DNA of 64,000 nucleotides from positions 186,001-250,000 of the forward strand of contig PAME01000018.1 in the NCBI GenBank assembly GCA_002707155.1, read 5' to 3'. The notes beneath the pieces are model-generated. The model did no database searches and had not been told where the DNA came from. It saw only the letters and a program-made list of their open reading frames with translations. This DNA comes from Crocinitomicaceae bacterium (GTDB lineage: Bacteria; Bacteroidota; Bacteroidia; Flavobacteriales_G; Salibacteraceae). Each line of letters starts with the position of its first letter. Positions within the stretch are counted from its first letter, which is position 1. The translations under genes and the position numbers were made by a program. Shown piece after piece: positions 45,167 to 54,065 of the stretch.

Positions 45167-46873
45167 TTAATAAATGAAGCTTGATTCATATTCTCTTGTG
45201 TTACCCACTTTGTCTGAGAGAACAATTTTAAGGGTATGTATGCTATTGCTTTTTTCAACTTTATCCAATTCAAAAAACAATTGTTTCCGGTTTTTTTCAT
45301 ATTCCACAAGCGTCCATTTTCCATTAATAAATGCCTCGTAACGGCCTAAACCAGAAATATCATCCGAGCAGCGGAAATACAGTCTTTTTGAGCTTTGGTA
45401 AGTAGCTCCAGGAATAAAATTCTTAGCACTTATTTTTGGTGGGTTTTGGTCAATAAATACGGTGTACGGTCCAAAACTCCTTGTTTTACAGGTAATCTGA
45501 TTGCTTTCTACTTTTCCACCTTCTGCAGCTAGTACTTGCATTTTTTCGTTTAGCGATACTACTACAGCCTTTTTTTGATCTTCGAGAGGTAAGTGAGAAA
45601 GATTAAATCCTAAATCCATGTAATCGTTAAGTGGATCAAACAAGGAATTTATATGTGCTATGGGCGTTGCACAGCGACCAATTGCAGGAGCGTAGGAAAT
45701 ATTCAGTGGTGTATTTTGATACAAGCAAGTTGCAGGGAAATTTATGCTTACAGTAGAATCCTTGTATTGATTTTCTTTCCCATAACGCAGCATTGTAAGT
45801 GGTTCGGTTTGAGAATAGGACAGGGAATTTGAGTTCGACATTACCTTAAAATTAATGACAGAACTGTTTCCGTTGTAGTCTCTGATTATGTACTTCATGG
45901 CTACAGTATCGTCTTTCAAGAAAAATAATTCTCCGTTATTGATTACGTCGCTGTACGTATTTAGTTTATTACCTGGAAGTAAATAACTGCGCTGAATTTT
46001 TCTTCTCTTTTTAGTGGCTTCGTGAAAATCCATATGGGCATTAATGCACCTAGAATGATCAAAGTCAAGACTGTCCAGTTGGTGCTTATAAACCAATTGG
46101 TTTTCTTTGAATAACTCTATAGAATATATCCCAAAATTGAAAGGCGAGCCTGTAAACTTATCGCGTGTGTAAATGCCAAACCCAATTTTCCCATTTACAC
46201 TAATATACTGTCCAGCCTCCAGTTCGAATTGCTTTCCATTGCCAACTGTTTTCAAAATTCGTTTTTCATTTTTGCCATTAACATTGCTAGTCGTGCTTAA
46301 TGGGTAAATTCCAATAGCATAAATTTTTGGTGCGATATTGTCCTTGATTTCAAAGCCAAAAAGCAAGGGGTTTATAGGGTGTTCGGTTTTGGTATTTCGG
46401 ATTTCAAAGTGCAAGTGTGGTCCAGCTGAGCCGCCTGTATTTCCAGAATAACCTATAATATCGCCTTTGTCAACCGTTAAGTTTGTTTCCGTTAGGCTCG
46501 AATCAAATTGAAATACTTGTTGACCATATTGAATGTCTCTAGCCAAACCTTGAAAGGAGCCATAAAATTTTCTTAAGTGCGCATATACCGAAGTGAATCC
46601 ATTTGGGTGGGTAATGTAGATTACTTTTCCATAACCGCCTTCTGAAACGGCTATTCGGCTCACATAACCACTGTCAATTGCATAAATAGGTAGTCCAACT
46701 TTTCCTTGAGTTCTGATATCTAGGCCAGCATGAAAGTGTCCAGGTCGTAACTCACCAAAATTTCCGGATAGCTGCAAGGGAATATCCATGGGCGATCTGA
46801 AGTTTGTAGTTGACTGAGAAACAGCGGTAAAGCAAACAATCAAGTAAAAAAAGGTGGCAATAATAAATTTCAT
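45167..46873 (-). CDS. M23-family (LytM-like) metallopeptidase, exported
   Basis: The 568-residue protein has a signal peptide (MKFIIATFFYLIVCFTAVSQ). The peptidase domain comes first: GHFHAGLDIRTQGKVGLPIY with ligands His and Asp of HxxxD, then AHLRKF, and GPHLHFEIRN with the HxH ligand pair, all typical LytM/M23 zinc residues. About 380 residues of beta-rich C-terminal region follow, of unassigned fold. It probably cleaves peptidoglycan cross-bridges or regulates other hydrolases. The start at ATG 46873 places the signal at residue 1; an ATG seven codons upstream is possible. Confidence 0.92.
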   Translation of the reverse strand: MKFIIATFFYLIVCFTAVSQSTTNFRSPMDIPLQLSGNFGELRPGHFHAGLDIRTQGKVGLPIYAIDSGYVSRIAVSEGGYGKVIYITHPNGFTSVYAHLRKFYGSFQGLARDIQYGQQVFQFDSSLTETNLTVDKGDIIGYSGNTGGSAGPHLHFEIRNTKTEHPINPLLFGFEIKDNIAPKIYAIGIYPLSTTSNVNGKNEKRILKTVGNGKQFELEAGQYISVNGKIGFGIYTRDKFTGSPFNFGIYSIELFKENQLVYKHQLDSLDFDHSRCINAHMDFHEATKKRRKIQRSYLLPGNKLNTYSDVINNGELFFLKDDTVAMKYIIRDYNGNSSVINFKVMSNSNSLSYSQTEPLTMLRYGKENQYKDSTVSINFPATCLYQNTPLNISYAPAIGRCATPIAHINSLFDPLNDYMDLGFNLSHLPLEDQKKAVVVSLNEKMQVLAAEGGKVESNQITCKTRSFGPYTVFIDQNPPKISAKNFIPGATYQSSKRLYFRCSDDISGLGRYEAFINGKWTLVEYEKNRKQLFFELDKVEKSNSIHTLKIVLSDKVGNTREYESSFIY

Positions 46874-46961
46874 AAAATGAATATATTTTTTCAAAATTAC
46901 CCCAGTCTAATATCGCGCCAATGTTTAATTCGAATAGCTATGCACAAAAAGAACTTAAAAA

Positions 46962-46993
46962 CTTGCTTTCTCTGAATTAGCCTGCTAAATTTG
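46962..46993 (+). promoter_or_regulatory. promoter of the zapB-like/zapA operon
   Basis: CTTG at 46962-46965 and TAAATTTG at 46986-46993 are separated by 20 bases, close to the Bacteroidota TTTG-N19/20-TAnnTTTG consensus. This is the best two-part promoter in the window. The zapB-like ATG is 22 bases further on. Confidence 0.55.
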
Positions 46994-47014
46994 TGGAGCA
47001 TTAAGTTGGGTAAA

Positions 47015-47251
47015 ATGACTACAAATAGTGTTGAGAAAATTGGAGAAAAAGTTGATCGTTTGATATCTGCCTATCACAGTAATATCAAGGAATTAGAAAG
47101 CTTACGTGCTGAAAATTCCAAACTGCGAAATACCATAAAAAATACAAGCGCAAAATCGGATTCAAGTAGCTTTGAAAATGAGCAAATTAAGAAGAAGGTG
47201 GATGCGCTTATTTCGGAATTGGACAAGTGTGTTAAACTAATTGAAAAGTAA
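47015..47251 (+). CDS. small coiled-coil protein, ZapB-like
   Basis: The 78-residue product is almost entirely a predicted coiled coil (VDRLISAYHSNIKELESLRA, continuing ENSKLRNTIK) rich in Glu, Lys, Ser and Asn, ending LISELDKCVKLIEK. It directly abuts zapA (stop and start adjacent). That position and shape suggest a ZapB-type division factor that works with ZapA at the FtsZ ring; sequence alone cannot prove it. The start at ATG 47015 is preferred because an upstream TTG lies in the promoter. Confidence 0.7.
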   Translation: MTTNSVEKIGEKVDRLISAYHSNIKELESLRAENSKLRNTIKNTSAKSDSSSFENEQIKKKVDALISELDKCVKLIEK

Positions 47252-47548
47252 ATGGGGGTAAAAACTGTTGAAGTTCAAATAGGAAAACGGTCTTATCCCA
47301 TAGAAGTGGAAAACGAAGACGAGGAGACTAAGGTCAAGATTTCTGCTCAAATGATTAACGAGAATATCAAAAAACTCAAAGGAAATTACGTAGTAACAGA
47401 TTATGTAGATTTACTAGCAATGACGGCATTGGAATTGGCTAACAGTTCTGAAAATTCCGAAAAACTAGAAAATGCTGCAGTTAATAAATTAATGCAAAAT
47501 GAGTTGGAAGAGTTGAGCGACAAACTTGACCAAGCTCTTGATGCATAG
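47252..47548 (+). CDS. zapA: cell-division protein ZapA
   Basis: ZapA bundles FtsZ filaments at the division site. The 98 residues fit: VEVQIGKRSYPIEVENEDEE at the N-terminus, VKISAQMINENIKKLKGNYV, DLLAMTALELANSSE, and a C-terminal coiled coil (NELEELSDKLDQALDA). It immediately follows the ZapB-like gene and is followed by a probable 6S RNA and rny; the zapA-6S RNA neighbourhood is also known in gammaproteobacteria. Confidence 0.88.
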   Translation: MGVKTVEVQIGKRSYPIEVENEDEETKVKISAQMINENIKKLKGNYVVTDYVDLLAMTALELANSSENSEKLENAAVNKLMQNELEELSDKLDQALDA

Positions 47549-47565
47549 ACGTTCTTAAATTATTA

Positions 47566-47586
47566 TCTACTTCGGTAGAATTTTTT
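47566..47586 (+). terminator. weak terminator of zapA with UUCG tetraloop
   Basis: TCTAC-TTCG-GTAGA is a short stem closed by the very stable C(UUCG)G tetraloop and followed by ATTTTTT. It probably ends the zapB-zapA message just before the 6S-like RNA. Confidence 0.5.
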
Positions 47587-47776
47587 GCCCGCATAATTGC
47601 GTTTTGTAAACTCAACATTTTAAACGTTGGGGATGTAAAGCTTAGAGTAAAAGAAGGCCTGTTTATCGCGCTTAGGCGTTGAGATTCCTTTATTGGGACA
47701 CTGGACTCTTGAGCTTGGATAGTTTGCATTCCATTCTTGTACTTTTTTGGAGTTTACAAGAACTTTTTATGCGGGC
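47587..47776 (+). ncRNA. ssrS: probable 6S RNA (6S-Flavo type)
   Basis: A non-coding stretch of about 190 bases between zapA and rny folds into one long rod. The outer stem GCCCGCATAA (47587-47596) pairs with TTATGCGGGC (47767-47776). The next stem TTGTAAACTC (47604-47613) pairs with GAGTTTACAA (47750-47759). A large central region and apical arms lie between. A T-run (47778-47785) follows, giving the orientation. Two closing stems, a central open region and this length are the hallmarks of 6S RNA, which binds and inhibits RNA polymerase holoenzyme. The gene is not protein coding on either strand. The family assignment is by structure and location, not by alignment. Confidence 0.72.
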
Positions 47777-47799
47777 ATTTTTTTTAACTAAAACTAAAA

Positions 47800-49341
47800 A
47801 TGGATATTATAAGTATAGTAATAGGGTTGTTGCCAGGTGCCGTTGCAGGTGCTGTTGGCGCTAACATAATGCTCAAAAAGAGCTCCCAACAAAAGGCAAA
47901 TCACTTTCTAGAAGATGCAAAGGCAGAGGCTGAAGTAGTCAAGAAGGATAAAATTCTTCAAGCAAAAGAGAAGTTTTTGCAGCTCAAAAGCGAGCATGAG
48001 AAAACGATTAACGAAAAGAATAATAAAATGACTCAGGCGGAGAATAGAATTCGTCAAAAAGAGGAAAGCCTAAACAAAAAGCTCAAAAGTGCTAATCAGC
48101 AAGAGTCTGATTACAACCGCAAGCAATCGCGATTGAACGAACGACTTTTAGTACTTGAAGAAAAAGAAAAGGAACTGACTAAAGTGCATGCTGAACATGT
48201 TCAAAAACTGGAACAAGTTTCAAACTTGAGTGCTGAAGAAGCGAAAGCTGAAATGACAGAAGCCTTGAAAGAAGAAGCGCGCACAAATGCAATGGCGCTT
48301 ATTCAAGAAATGACTGAAGAGGCTAAAATCAACGCCAATAAGGAAGCGAAGAAAATAGTAATTCAAACCATACAACGAGTTGCAACTGAGCACGCAATTG
48401 AAAATTCGGTTTCTGTTTTTAATATTGAAAGCGATGATGTAAAAGGCCGCATTATTGGTCGAGAAGGAAGAAATATTAGGGCATTGGAAGCTGCTACTGG
48501 TGTGGAGATTATTGTTGATGATACTCCTGAAGCAATTATATTAAGTTGCTTTGATCCCGTGCGAAGAGAAATAGCGAGATTATCGCTGCATCAATTGGTA
48601 ACAGATGGGAGAATACACCCTGCTAAAATTGAGGAGGTAGTAGCCAAAACTCAAAAGCGAATTGAAGAAGAAATTGTAGAAGTTGGAAAACGTACTGCAA
48701 TTGATTTAGGAATTCATGGATTACATCCTGAATTACTTAGAATGGTAGGGAGAATGAAGTATCGATCTTCTTACGGACAGAATTTGTTGCAACACTCTAG
48801 AGAAGTTGCAAACCTATGTGCCACAATGGCTTCGGAATTAGGACTCAATACTAAAGTGGCAAAACGAGCAGGACTATTGCATGATATTGGAAAAGTTCCA
48901 GATGATGAACCAGAATTGCCGCACGCAATTTTAGGGATGAAAATCGCTGAAAAACATGGCGAGAAAGCTGACGTATGTAATGCTATCGGAGCTCACCACG
49001 ATGAGATTGAAATGACATCAATGATATCTCCTTTAGTTCAAGTATGTGATGCTATTTCAGGCGCAAGACCAGGTGCTAGGAGAGAAGTGGTTGAGTCGTA
49101 CATTCAACGATTGAAAGATCTTGAATCCTTAGCCATGAGTCATGCTGGAGTTGAGAAAGCATACGCTATTCAGGCAGGTAGAGAATTACGAGTAATGGTC
49201 GATTGTGATAAAATTGACGATAAACAAGCTTCTGAGTTGAGTTATAAAATCTCTACAAAAATCCAAGAGGAAATGACTTATCCAGGACAAGTAAAAGTTA
49301 CCTTAATTAGAGAGACCAGAGCGGTATCCTACGCTAAATAG
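47800..49341 (+). CDS. rny: ribonuclease Y
   Basis: RNase Y is a membrane-anchored endoribonuclease that starts mRNA decay. The 513 residues have an N-terminal membrane helix ([20 protein letters not shown]), a long coiled coil (about 30-170, [20 protein letters not shown]), a KH domain ([20 protein letters not shown]), and an HD domain with [19 protein letters not shown] and [10 protein letters not shown]. All features are full length. It sits downstream of the 6S-like RNA, followed after 4 bases by the epimerase gene. Confidence 0.96.
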   Translation: MDIISIVIGLLPGAVAGAVGANIMLKKSSQQKANHFLEDAKAEAEVVKKDKILQAKEKFLQLKSEHEKTINEKNNKMTQAENRIRQKEESLNKKLKSANQQESDYNRKQSRLNERLLVLEEKEKELTKVHAEHVQKLEQVSNLSAEEAKAEMTEALKEEARTNAMALIQEMTEEAKINANKEAKKIVIQTIQRVATEHAIENSVSVFNIESDDVKGRIIGREGRNIRALEAATGVEIIVDDTPEAIILSCFDPVRREIARLSLHQLVTDGRIHPAKIEEVVAKTQKRIEEEIVEVGKRTAIDLGIHGLHPELLRMVGRMKYRSSYGQNLLQHSREVANLCATMASELGLNTKVAKRAGLLHDIGKVPDDEPELPHAILGMKIAEKHGEKADVCNAIGAHHDEIEMTSMISPLVQVCDAISGARPGARREVVESYIQRLKDLESLAMSHAGVEKAYAIQAGRELRVMVDCDKIDDKQASELSYKISTKIQEEMTYPGQVKVTLIRETRAVSYAK

Positions 49342-49345
49342 ACCA

Positions 49346-50341
49346 ATGAACAGAATTACGGGAAAACGAGTCTTGGTTACTGGAGGCGCTGGATTTATCG
49401 GTTCTAATCTGTGCATCGACTTGGTAAAAGAAAACGATGTTGTTTGCTTAGATAGTTTTATAACCGGAAGACGAGAAAACATTCAATCCATAAAGGACAA
49501 TGCTAATTTCACCTTAATCGAAGGTGACATTAGAAACGAAGAAGATTGTCGAAAGGCACTCGAAAGCGTTGATGTAGTTTTGCATCAAGCTGCTTTGGGA
49601 TCAGTTCCCAGATCAATTGAGAACCCAATCCTCACTAATAGTATAAACATTGATGGATTTTTAATGCTATTGAGTCTTGCACAAAAAATGGGCATAAAAC
49701 GATTCGTTTATGCTGCAAGTTCCTCAACGTATGGAGACCATCCCAGTTTGCCGAAGATAGAGGAACATATTGGAAAGCCATTGTCTCCATATGCTGTAAC
49801 CAAATATGTGAATGAGTTGTACGCCAAAGTATTTTGCGATTTGCACGGTATGGAAGTGATTGGATTGCGATATTTTAACGTATTTGGTCGACACCAAGAT
49901 CCAGACGGCGCATATGCTGCTGTAATTCCAAAGTTCATAAAAGCATTTTTATCGGGGGCATCTCCAACTTTACATGGTGATGGCGAACAATCGCGAGATT
50001 TTACTTATATCGAAAATGTTATTCAAGCAAATCACTTGGCTGGAATAACAAATAATGAAAAAGCGATTGGCGAAGTATTTAATGTGGCTTTTGGTCACAG
50101 AACAACAGTAAATGAATTGATAGCAGCCTTAAAAGTTAATCTGTCGAAAATGGATAGTTCAATTTCTGATATTGAGATTGATTATATAGCTGAAAGGCAA
50201 GGTGATGTAAAGCATTCTTTAGCATCAATAGAAAAAGGGAAAAGCTTGTTGGGTTACGATCCTCAATATTCAATAGAAAAAGGATTAGAAGAAGCAATAA
50301 ATTGGTATTTCGAATATTTTAAAAATAAAGTACATGGCTAA
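49346..50341 (+). CDS. NAD-dependent UDP-sugar epimerase (WbpP/TviC-like)
   Basis: The 331-residue extended SDR has TGGAGFIGSNLCIDLV (NAD site, about 11-26), HQAALGSVPRSIENP, AASSSTYGDHPSLPK, the catalytic YAVTK (SPYAVTKYVNELY), and LRYFNVFGRHQDPDGAYAAV. These match UDP-N-acetylglucosamine/N-acetylglucosaminuronate 4-epimerases of the WbpP/TviC group, used for polysaccharide precursors. Its stop overlaps the next gene by 8 bases, so the epimerase and dehydrogenase are made together. Confidence 0.9.
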   Translation: MNRITGKRVLVTGGAGFIGSNLCIDLVKENDVVCLDSFITGRRENIQSIKDNANFTLIEGDIRNEEDCRKALESVDVVLHQAALGSVPRSIENPILTNSINIDGFLMLLSLAQKMGIKRFVYAASSSTYGDHPSLPKIEEHIGKPLSPYAVTKYVNELYAKVFCDLHGMEVIGLRYFNVFGRHQDPDGAYAAVIPKFIKAFLSGASPTLHGDGEQSRDFTYIENVIQANHLAGITNNEKAIGEVFNVAFGHRTTVNELIAALKVNLSKMDSSISDIEIDYIAERQGDVKHSLASIEKGKSLLGYDPQYSIEKGLEEAINWYFEYFKNKVHG

Positions 50342-51356
50342 GAAGGAGATAACTTTTGCAATTGTAGGGTACGGACACATAGGCAAACGCCACGCATCTA
50401 TGGTTTCTGGTAATGACGAAGGTAAAGTAGTTGGCGTTGTAGAGCCTATGGATGACAGAAGAGCCGATGCAGAAGCCAATGAAGGTGTTAAAGCATTTAA
50501 GACCATTGCAGAACTATACGAGGCTGGAGTTACTCCGGATATCATAAACATTTGTACACCAAACGGATCGCATGCCAAGTTAGCTTTAGAGGCATTGGAG
50601 AAACGCGCGCATGTGGTTATAGAAAAGCCAATGGGCTTAACCAAGCAAGAGTCTGAAGAAGTTATTTACCGAGCATTGCAAGTAAGCAAGCAAGTTTTCT
50701 TGGTTAAACAAAATCGCTACAGTCCCACATCGGTATGGTTAAAATCCATAATTGACGAAGGTCGATTGGGTAAGGTCTTCATGGTTCAGCTAAACTGTTA
50801 CTGGAATAGAGACAACCGCTATTACAAACCTGGGGGCTGGAAAGGCACCTTGAATATGGATGGTGGTACTTTATTCACCCAATTCAGCCATTTTGTAGAT
50901 ATTATGTATTGGTTGTGCGGAGATATCAAAAACATTGAAGGTAGAAGTACCAATTTCAATCACCCTTCTACAGAATTTGAAGATACTGGTGTTGTGAATT
51001 TTGACTTTGTGAATGGGGGAATGGGTTCTATGAATTTCTCTACCTCAATTTGGGGGCAAAATCTAGAAAGTAGCATCACCATTATTGGTGAAAAAGGTTC
51101 GGTAAAAGTTTCAGGTCAATACATGGATAAAGTAGAGGCTTGCCATGTAGAGGATTATGTAATGCCTGAATTGGCTCCTGCAAATCCACCAAATGATTAT
51201 GGCGATTACAAAGGATCTGCTGCTAATCACCATTACATTATTCAAAATGTAATTGACGTTATTGCAGGTAGAGCTGAGATTGCGACCAACGCCCTTGAAG
51301 GCATGAAGGTGGTTGAAATGATCGAAAGAATGTACGAGAAAATTAGAACCAACTAA
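50334..51356 (+). CDS. Gfo/Idh/MocA oxidoreductase, sugar-nucleotide dehydrogenase type
   Basis: The 340-residue protein has the nucleotide fold FAIVGYGHIGKRHASMV, then INICTPNGSHAKLALEALE, and HVVIEKPMGLTKQESEEVI with the family EKP motif. VKQNRYSPTSVWLK and GGWKGTLNMDGGTLFTQFSH follow, resembling WbpB/WlbA, which oxidise UDP-GlcNAcA at C3 during 2,3-diacetamido-mannuronate synthesis. The exact substrate is inferred. It overlaps the epimerase gene by 8 bases and a terminator follows. Confidence 0.87.
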   Translation: MAKKEITFAIVGYGHIGKRHASMVSGNDEGKVVGVVEPMDDRRADAEANEGVKAFKTIAELYEAGVTPDIINICTPNGSHAKLALEALEKRAHVVIEKPMGLTKQESEEVIYRALQVSKQVFLVKQNRYSPTSVWLKSIIDEGRLGKVFMVQLNCYWNRDNRYYKPGGWKGTLNMDGGTLFTQFSHFVDIMYWLCGDIKNIEGRSTNFNHPSTEFEDTGVVNFDFVNGGMGSMNFSTSIWGQNLESSITIIGEKGSVKVSGQYMDKVEACHVEDYVMPELAPANPPNDYGDYKGSAANHHYIIQNVIDVIAGRAEIATNALEGMKVVEMIERMYEKIRTN

Positions 51357-51381
51357 TTTGTCGGGATTAAAGAAATATAAT

Positions 51382-51413
51382 ATGGCTGCTAATGTATTAG
51401 TGGCCATTTTTTT
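51382..51413 (+). terminator. Rho-independent terminator after the dehydrogenase gene
   Basis: ATGGCTGCTAAT and ATTAGTGGCCAT pair fully (with two G-T pairs) around a tight turn, then TTTTTTT. It ends the rny-epimerase-dehydrogenase run. Confidence 0.8.
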
Positions 51414-51513
51414 GTTCGAATTTTATAGAAATTCGTAATTCTCAGCTTGACTGGAAGTCTCAACCTAATATTAAAGCTAGCTTTGGATTAAACTTGGCAA
51501 CGTCATCAGAATT

Positions 51514-52917
51514 ATGAATTACACAAAAGTTACAAAGCAGCATTTCGAAGATTTAAAAGCAATTGTTGGAGCAGAATATGTTTCTATAGACAAAGAGCAA
51601 TTGATTGAATACGGGCACGATGAAACAGAAGACTATTCGTTTCCCCCAGAAGTGCTGGTGAAACCAGCTAATGCGAACGAAATCTCAGCCATTCTAAAAC
51701 TTGCTAATGCCGAAAATATTCCGGTAACTCCAATAGGTGCTAAAACCGGATTAAGTGGTGGAGCCTTGTCGCTTTATGGTGGAATTGGATTGAGTTTAGA
51801 ACGATTGAATCGCATTCTAAAAATCGACGAAAAGAACTTACAAGCAACCGTTGAACCAGCTGTAATAACGCAAGTTTTTCATGATGAGTGTAAAGAATTA
51901 GGGTTGTTTTACCCGCCAGATCCAAGCAGTTGGGGATCTTGTTTTATCGGCGGTAATTTAGCCTACAACTCAGGCGGTCCAAAAGCGGTAAAATATGGCG
52001 TTACCAAAGATTATGTGCTGAACCTCGAAGTGGTTTTACCTAACGGCGATATCATTTGGACGGGTGCCAACGTTTTGAAAAATTCAACAGGTTATAACCT
52101 TACTCAACTTATGGTAGGGAGTGAAGGCACGCTTGGAATTATCACTAAAGCTGTTTTTAGATTGATTCCTTATCCAACACAAATTTTAACCATGCTGGTG
52201 CCATTTGATTCTCCTGAAAGTGCCTGTGAAGCCGTTTCAGCTGTTTTTAGAGCAGGTTTAACGCCTTGTGCTATGGAGTTTATGGAACGCGATGCGTTGG
52301 ATTGGACGATTCCGTATGTTGATGATTTTAATATTGAAGTAGCCGATTCCGTGCAAGCGCATTTGCTCATAGAAGTGGACGGAAACGAACTAGAGGTGTT
52401 GTACAAAGAATGTGAGCAGATTTCTGAAATAATGCTCGCTCATGGAAGTGGAGAAGTTTTGTTTGCGGATGACGCAGCCCAGAAAGACGCGCTTTGGAAA
52501 CTGAGACGCAGAGTAGGAGAGGCCGTAAAATCACATTCTATTTACAAAGAAGAAGATACCGTTGTACCTCGATACGAAATGCCCAAGCTATTAGCTGGAG
52601 TAAAAGAAATTGGAAGCCGATACGGTTTTAAATCGGTTTGTTACGGTCATGTTGGTGACGGAAACCTACACGTTAACATTGTAAAAGGCGAGATGTCTGA
52701 CGACGATTGGAACAACAAACTGACCCAAGGCATTCGAGAGATTTTTGAATTAACAAAGTCCTTAGGAGGAACTATTTCTGGCGAACACGGTATTGGTTAT
52801 GTGCAAAAAGGTTATTTGGATATTGTGTTTTCTGAAGCTGAAATTGCTATTCAAAAAGGAATTAAAAAGCTGTTCGATCCTAATGAAATTTTGAATCCTG
52901 GGAAGGTTTTTGATTAA
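51514..52917 (+). CDS. FAD-linked oxidase, glycolate/D-lactate dehydrogenase (GlcD) type
   Basis: The 467-residue flavoenzyme has an FAD_binding_4 domain (VTPIGAKTGLSGGALSLYGG, YPPDPSSWGSCFIGGNLAYN, and LMVGSEGTLGIITKAVFRL) and the FAD-oxidase C-terminal domain (YGHVGDGNLHVNIV, SGEHGIGYVQKGYL, and LFDPNEILNPGKVF). It oxidises a 2-hydroxy acid such as glycolate or D-lactate; the substrate is not fixed by sequence. No glcE/F partners are adjacent. It stands alone just upstream of the putative integron cassette. Confidence 0.93.
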   Translation: MNYTKVTKQHFEDLKAIVGAEYVSIDKEQLIEYGHDETEDYSFPPEVLVKPANANEISAILKLANAENIPVTPIGAKTGLSGGALSLYGGIGLSLERLNRILKIDEKNLQATVEPAVITQVFHDECKELGLFYPPDPSSWGSCFIGGNLAYNSGGPKAVKYGVTKDYVLNLEVVLPNGDIIWTGANVLKNSTGYNLTQLMVGSEGTLGIITKAVFRLIPYPTQILTMLVPFDSPESACEAVSAVFRAGLTPCAMEFMERDALDWTIPYVDDFNIEVADSVQAHLLIEVDGNELEVLYKECEQISEIMLAHGSGEVLFADDAAQKDALWKLRRRVGEAVKSHSIYKEEDTVVPRYEMPKLLAGVKEIGSRYGFKSVCYGHVGDGNLHVNIVKGEMSDDDWNNKLTQGIREIFELTKSLGGTISGEHGIGYVQKGYLDIVFSEAEIAIQKGIKKLFDPNEILNPGKVFD

Positions 52918-53069
52918 ATACTTAGTAATACTCGCAGCAGTCGTTGGTAAGTGTTTGTAAATGGTTTTATCAGTTAAATGTCTGATTATAAGAATGTAGT
53001 GAAAATACAAGAAATAACCTATATGCGAAATATGCGTCCCTTTTTTTGAAAAGGTTACTTTAGCCAGTT

Positions 53070-54056
53070 GTTGGGCTTAATGAAAAGAACAGAAACGAAA
53101 TCTGCTATAACCATATTAACCGTTTTACTATTGACAGCATGCAGCTTCAATAAAATGTATCTCCAGCCGACAAAGGCTCCTTCGCTTCCACAAGACAGAG
53201 ACAAGGTAACTTTGACTTCGACCACGGCAAAAGATACGACAGTCGTAGATTTTAACACTGCAACTTTACAACCGACATTTTTGAACAGCAGTAAGGACAC
53301 TATCAATCTTGACTACACAATTGAAAGTGTAATTTTTAGAAATGCAAGCGGTAATGATCTAAACGGTTGGTTGCTCAAGCCAAAACACGAGACTCCGAAA
53401 ATAACACTGCTTCATTTTCATGGTAATGCAGGTTTCGTCTTAACCCAGTACCAAGCAATGACACCATTGTTGAAATTCGGATTTCAAGCCTTCGTATTTG
53501 ATTACAGTGGATTTGGATTTTCGGAAGGCAAAGCGACACGGGACAATGTACTGCTTGACGGCAATTCGGCTCTTACTTACTTAAAAGACAGAGATGAAGT
53601 AAAAGACACCAAATTGATCATTTACGGCCAATCATTAGGCGGTCATTTAGCAGGAGTTGTCGTCCAACAGCGACAGACCGAAATTGACGGTTTAGTTATT
53701 GAAGGTGCCTTTTCCTCCCACAAAGACATTGTTGCAGAAACCGCAGGTATTTTTGGGCGAATTCTAGTAAGTGAAAAATATAGTGCTATAAAGGCTTTAA
53801 AGAATTATGAGAAACCCGTTTTGGTAATTCACAGCACGGAAGACGAAACAATTCCTTTCGAAATGGGACAGGAAATTTTTAAACATGCGAATGAGCCGAA
53901 AGATTTTTACGAAATTGAGAAATGCCACATTTTCGGAACCAACTATTACGCAGATAGCATTTCAGCAAGGATTAATAAAATGATAAAATAAAAAAACACT
54001 AAGCCCAACATCACCTATACTGCATACCCTTCGGGATACGCAGCATAGCCATGGCG
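53070..54056 (+). mobile_element. integron-type gene cassette (lone), carrying an alpha/beta-hydrolase gene
   Basis: The left boundary is GTTGGGCTT (53070-53078), a match to the attC core GTTRRRY, with the ATG of the hydrolase two bases later. After the gene, AAGCCCAAC (54001-54009) is the exact inverse, matching RYYYAAC, followed by an imperfect hairpin and then GGCGTT at 54053-54058. If the DNA between G/TT at the two ends is circularised, GCG joins TTGGGCTT, rebuilding an attC whose R boxes pair perfectly over 9 bases. This is the arrangement of a one-gene integron cassette. No integrase gene is in the window, so insertion at a secondary site is inferred. Confidence 0.6.
53080..53991 (+). 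CDS. alpha/beta-hydrolase lipoprotein (cassette gene)
   Basis: The 303-residue protein has a lipoprotein signal (AITILTVLLLTACSFNK; lipobox LTAC). An alpha/beta-hydrolase fold follows: ITLLHFHGNAGFVLTQYQAM (oxyanion region), FVFDYSGFGFSEGK, the nucleophile elbow IIYGQSLGGHLAG, the acid in VIHSTEDETIPF, and a His in EKCHIFG. It resembles the BEM46/YfhR-like serine hydrolases; the substrate is unknown. The ATG at 53080 lies 10 bases after the cassette core, and an earlier TTG would start inside that core. Codon usage appears less A/T-biased than in neighbours, with motifs such as ACGACAGTCGTAG, fitting an acquired gene. Confidence 0.85.
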   Translation: MKRTETKSAITILTVLLLTACSFNKMYLQPTKAPSLPQDRDKVTLTSTTAKDTTVVDFNTATLQPTFLNSSKDTINLDYTIESVIFRNASGNDLNGWLLKPKHETPKITLLHFHGNAGFVLTQYQAMTPLLKFGFQAFVFDYSGFGFSEGKATRDNVLLDGNSALTYLKDRDEVKDTKLIIYGQSLGGHLAGVVVQQRQTEIDGLVIEGAFSSHKDIVAETAGIFGRILVSEKYSAIKALKNYEKPVLVIHSTEDETIPFEMGQEIFKHANEPKDFYEIEKCHIFGTNYYADSISARINKMIK

Positions 54057-54062
54057 TTCGGA
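54001..54062 (+). other. attC-like recombination site of the cassette
   Basis: From the 5' side: R'' box AAGCCCAAC (54001-54009); then CTATACTGC (54015-54023) pairing with GCAGCATAG (54040-54048) with one mismatch; an inner stem with ATACCC/GGGATA around TTC; and finally GCGTTCGGA (54054-54062), whose GTT is the cut core. Bulged bases in the hairpin and RYYYAAC/GTT ends are standard attC traits. The length of about 60 bases is at the short end for attC. Confidence 0.6.
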
Positions 54063-54065
54063 CTT

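Noticed and set aside
53001..53070. Possible further attC upstream of the cassette (CCTATATGCGAAATATGCG, near 53020)
   Set aside because: It shows a short direct repeat and a CCTATA resemblance to the downstream attC, but no RYYYAAC box or paired arms.
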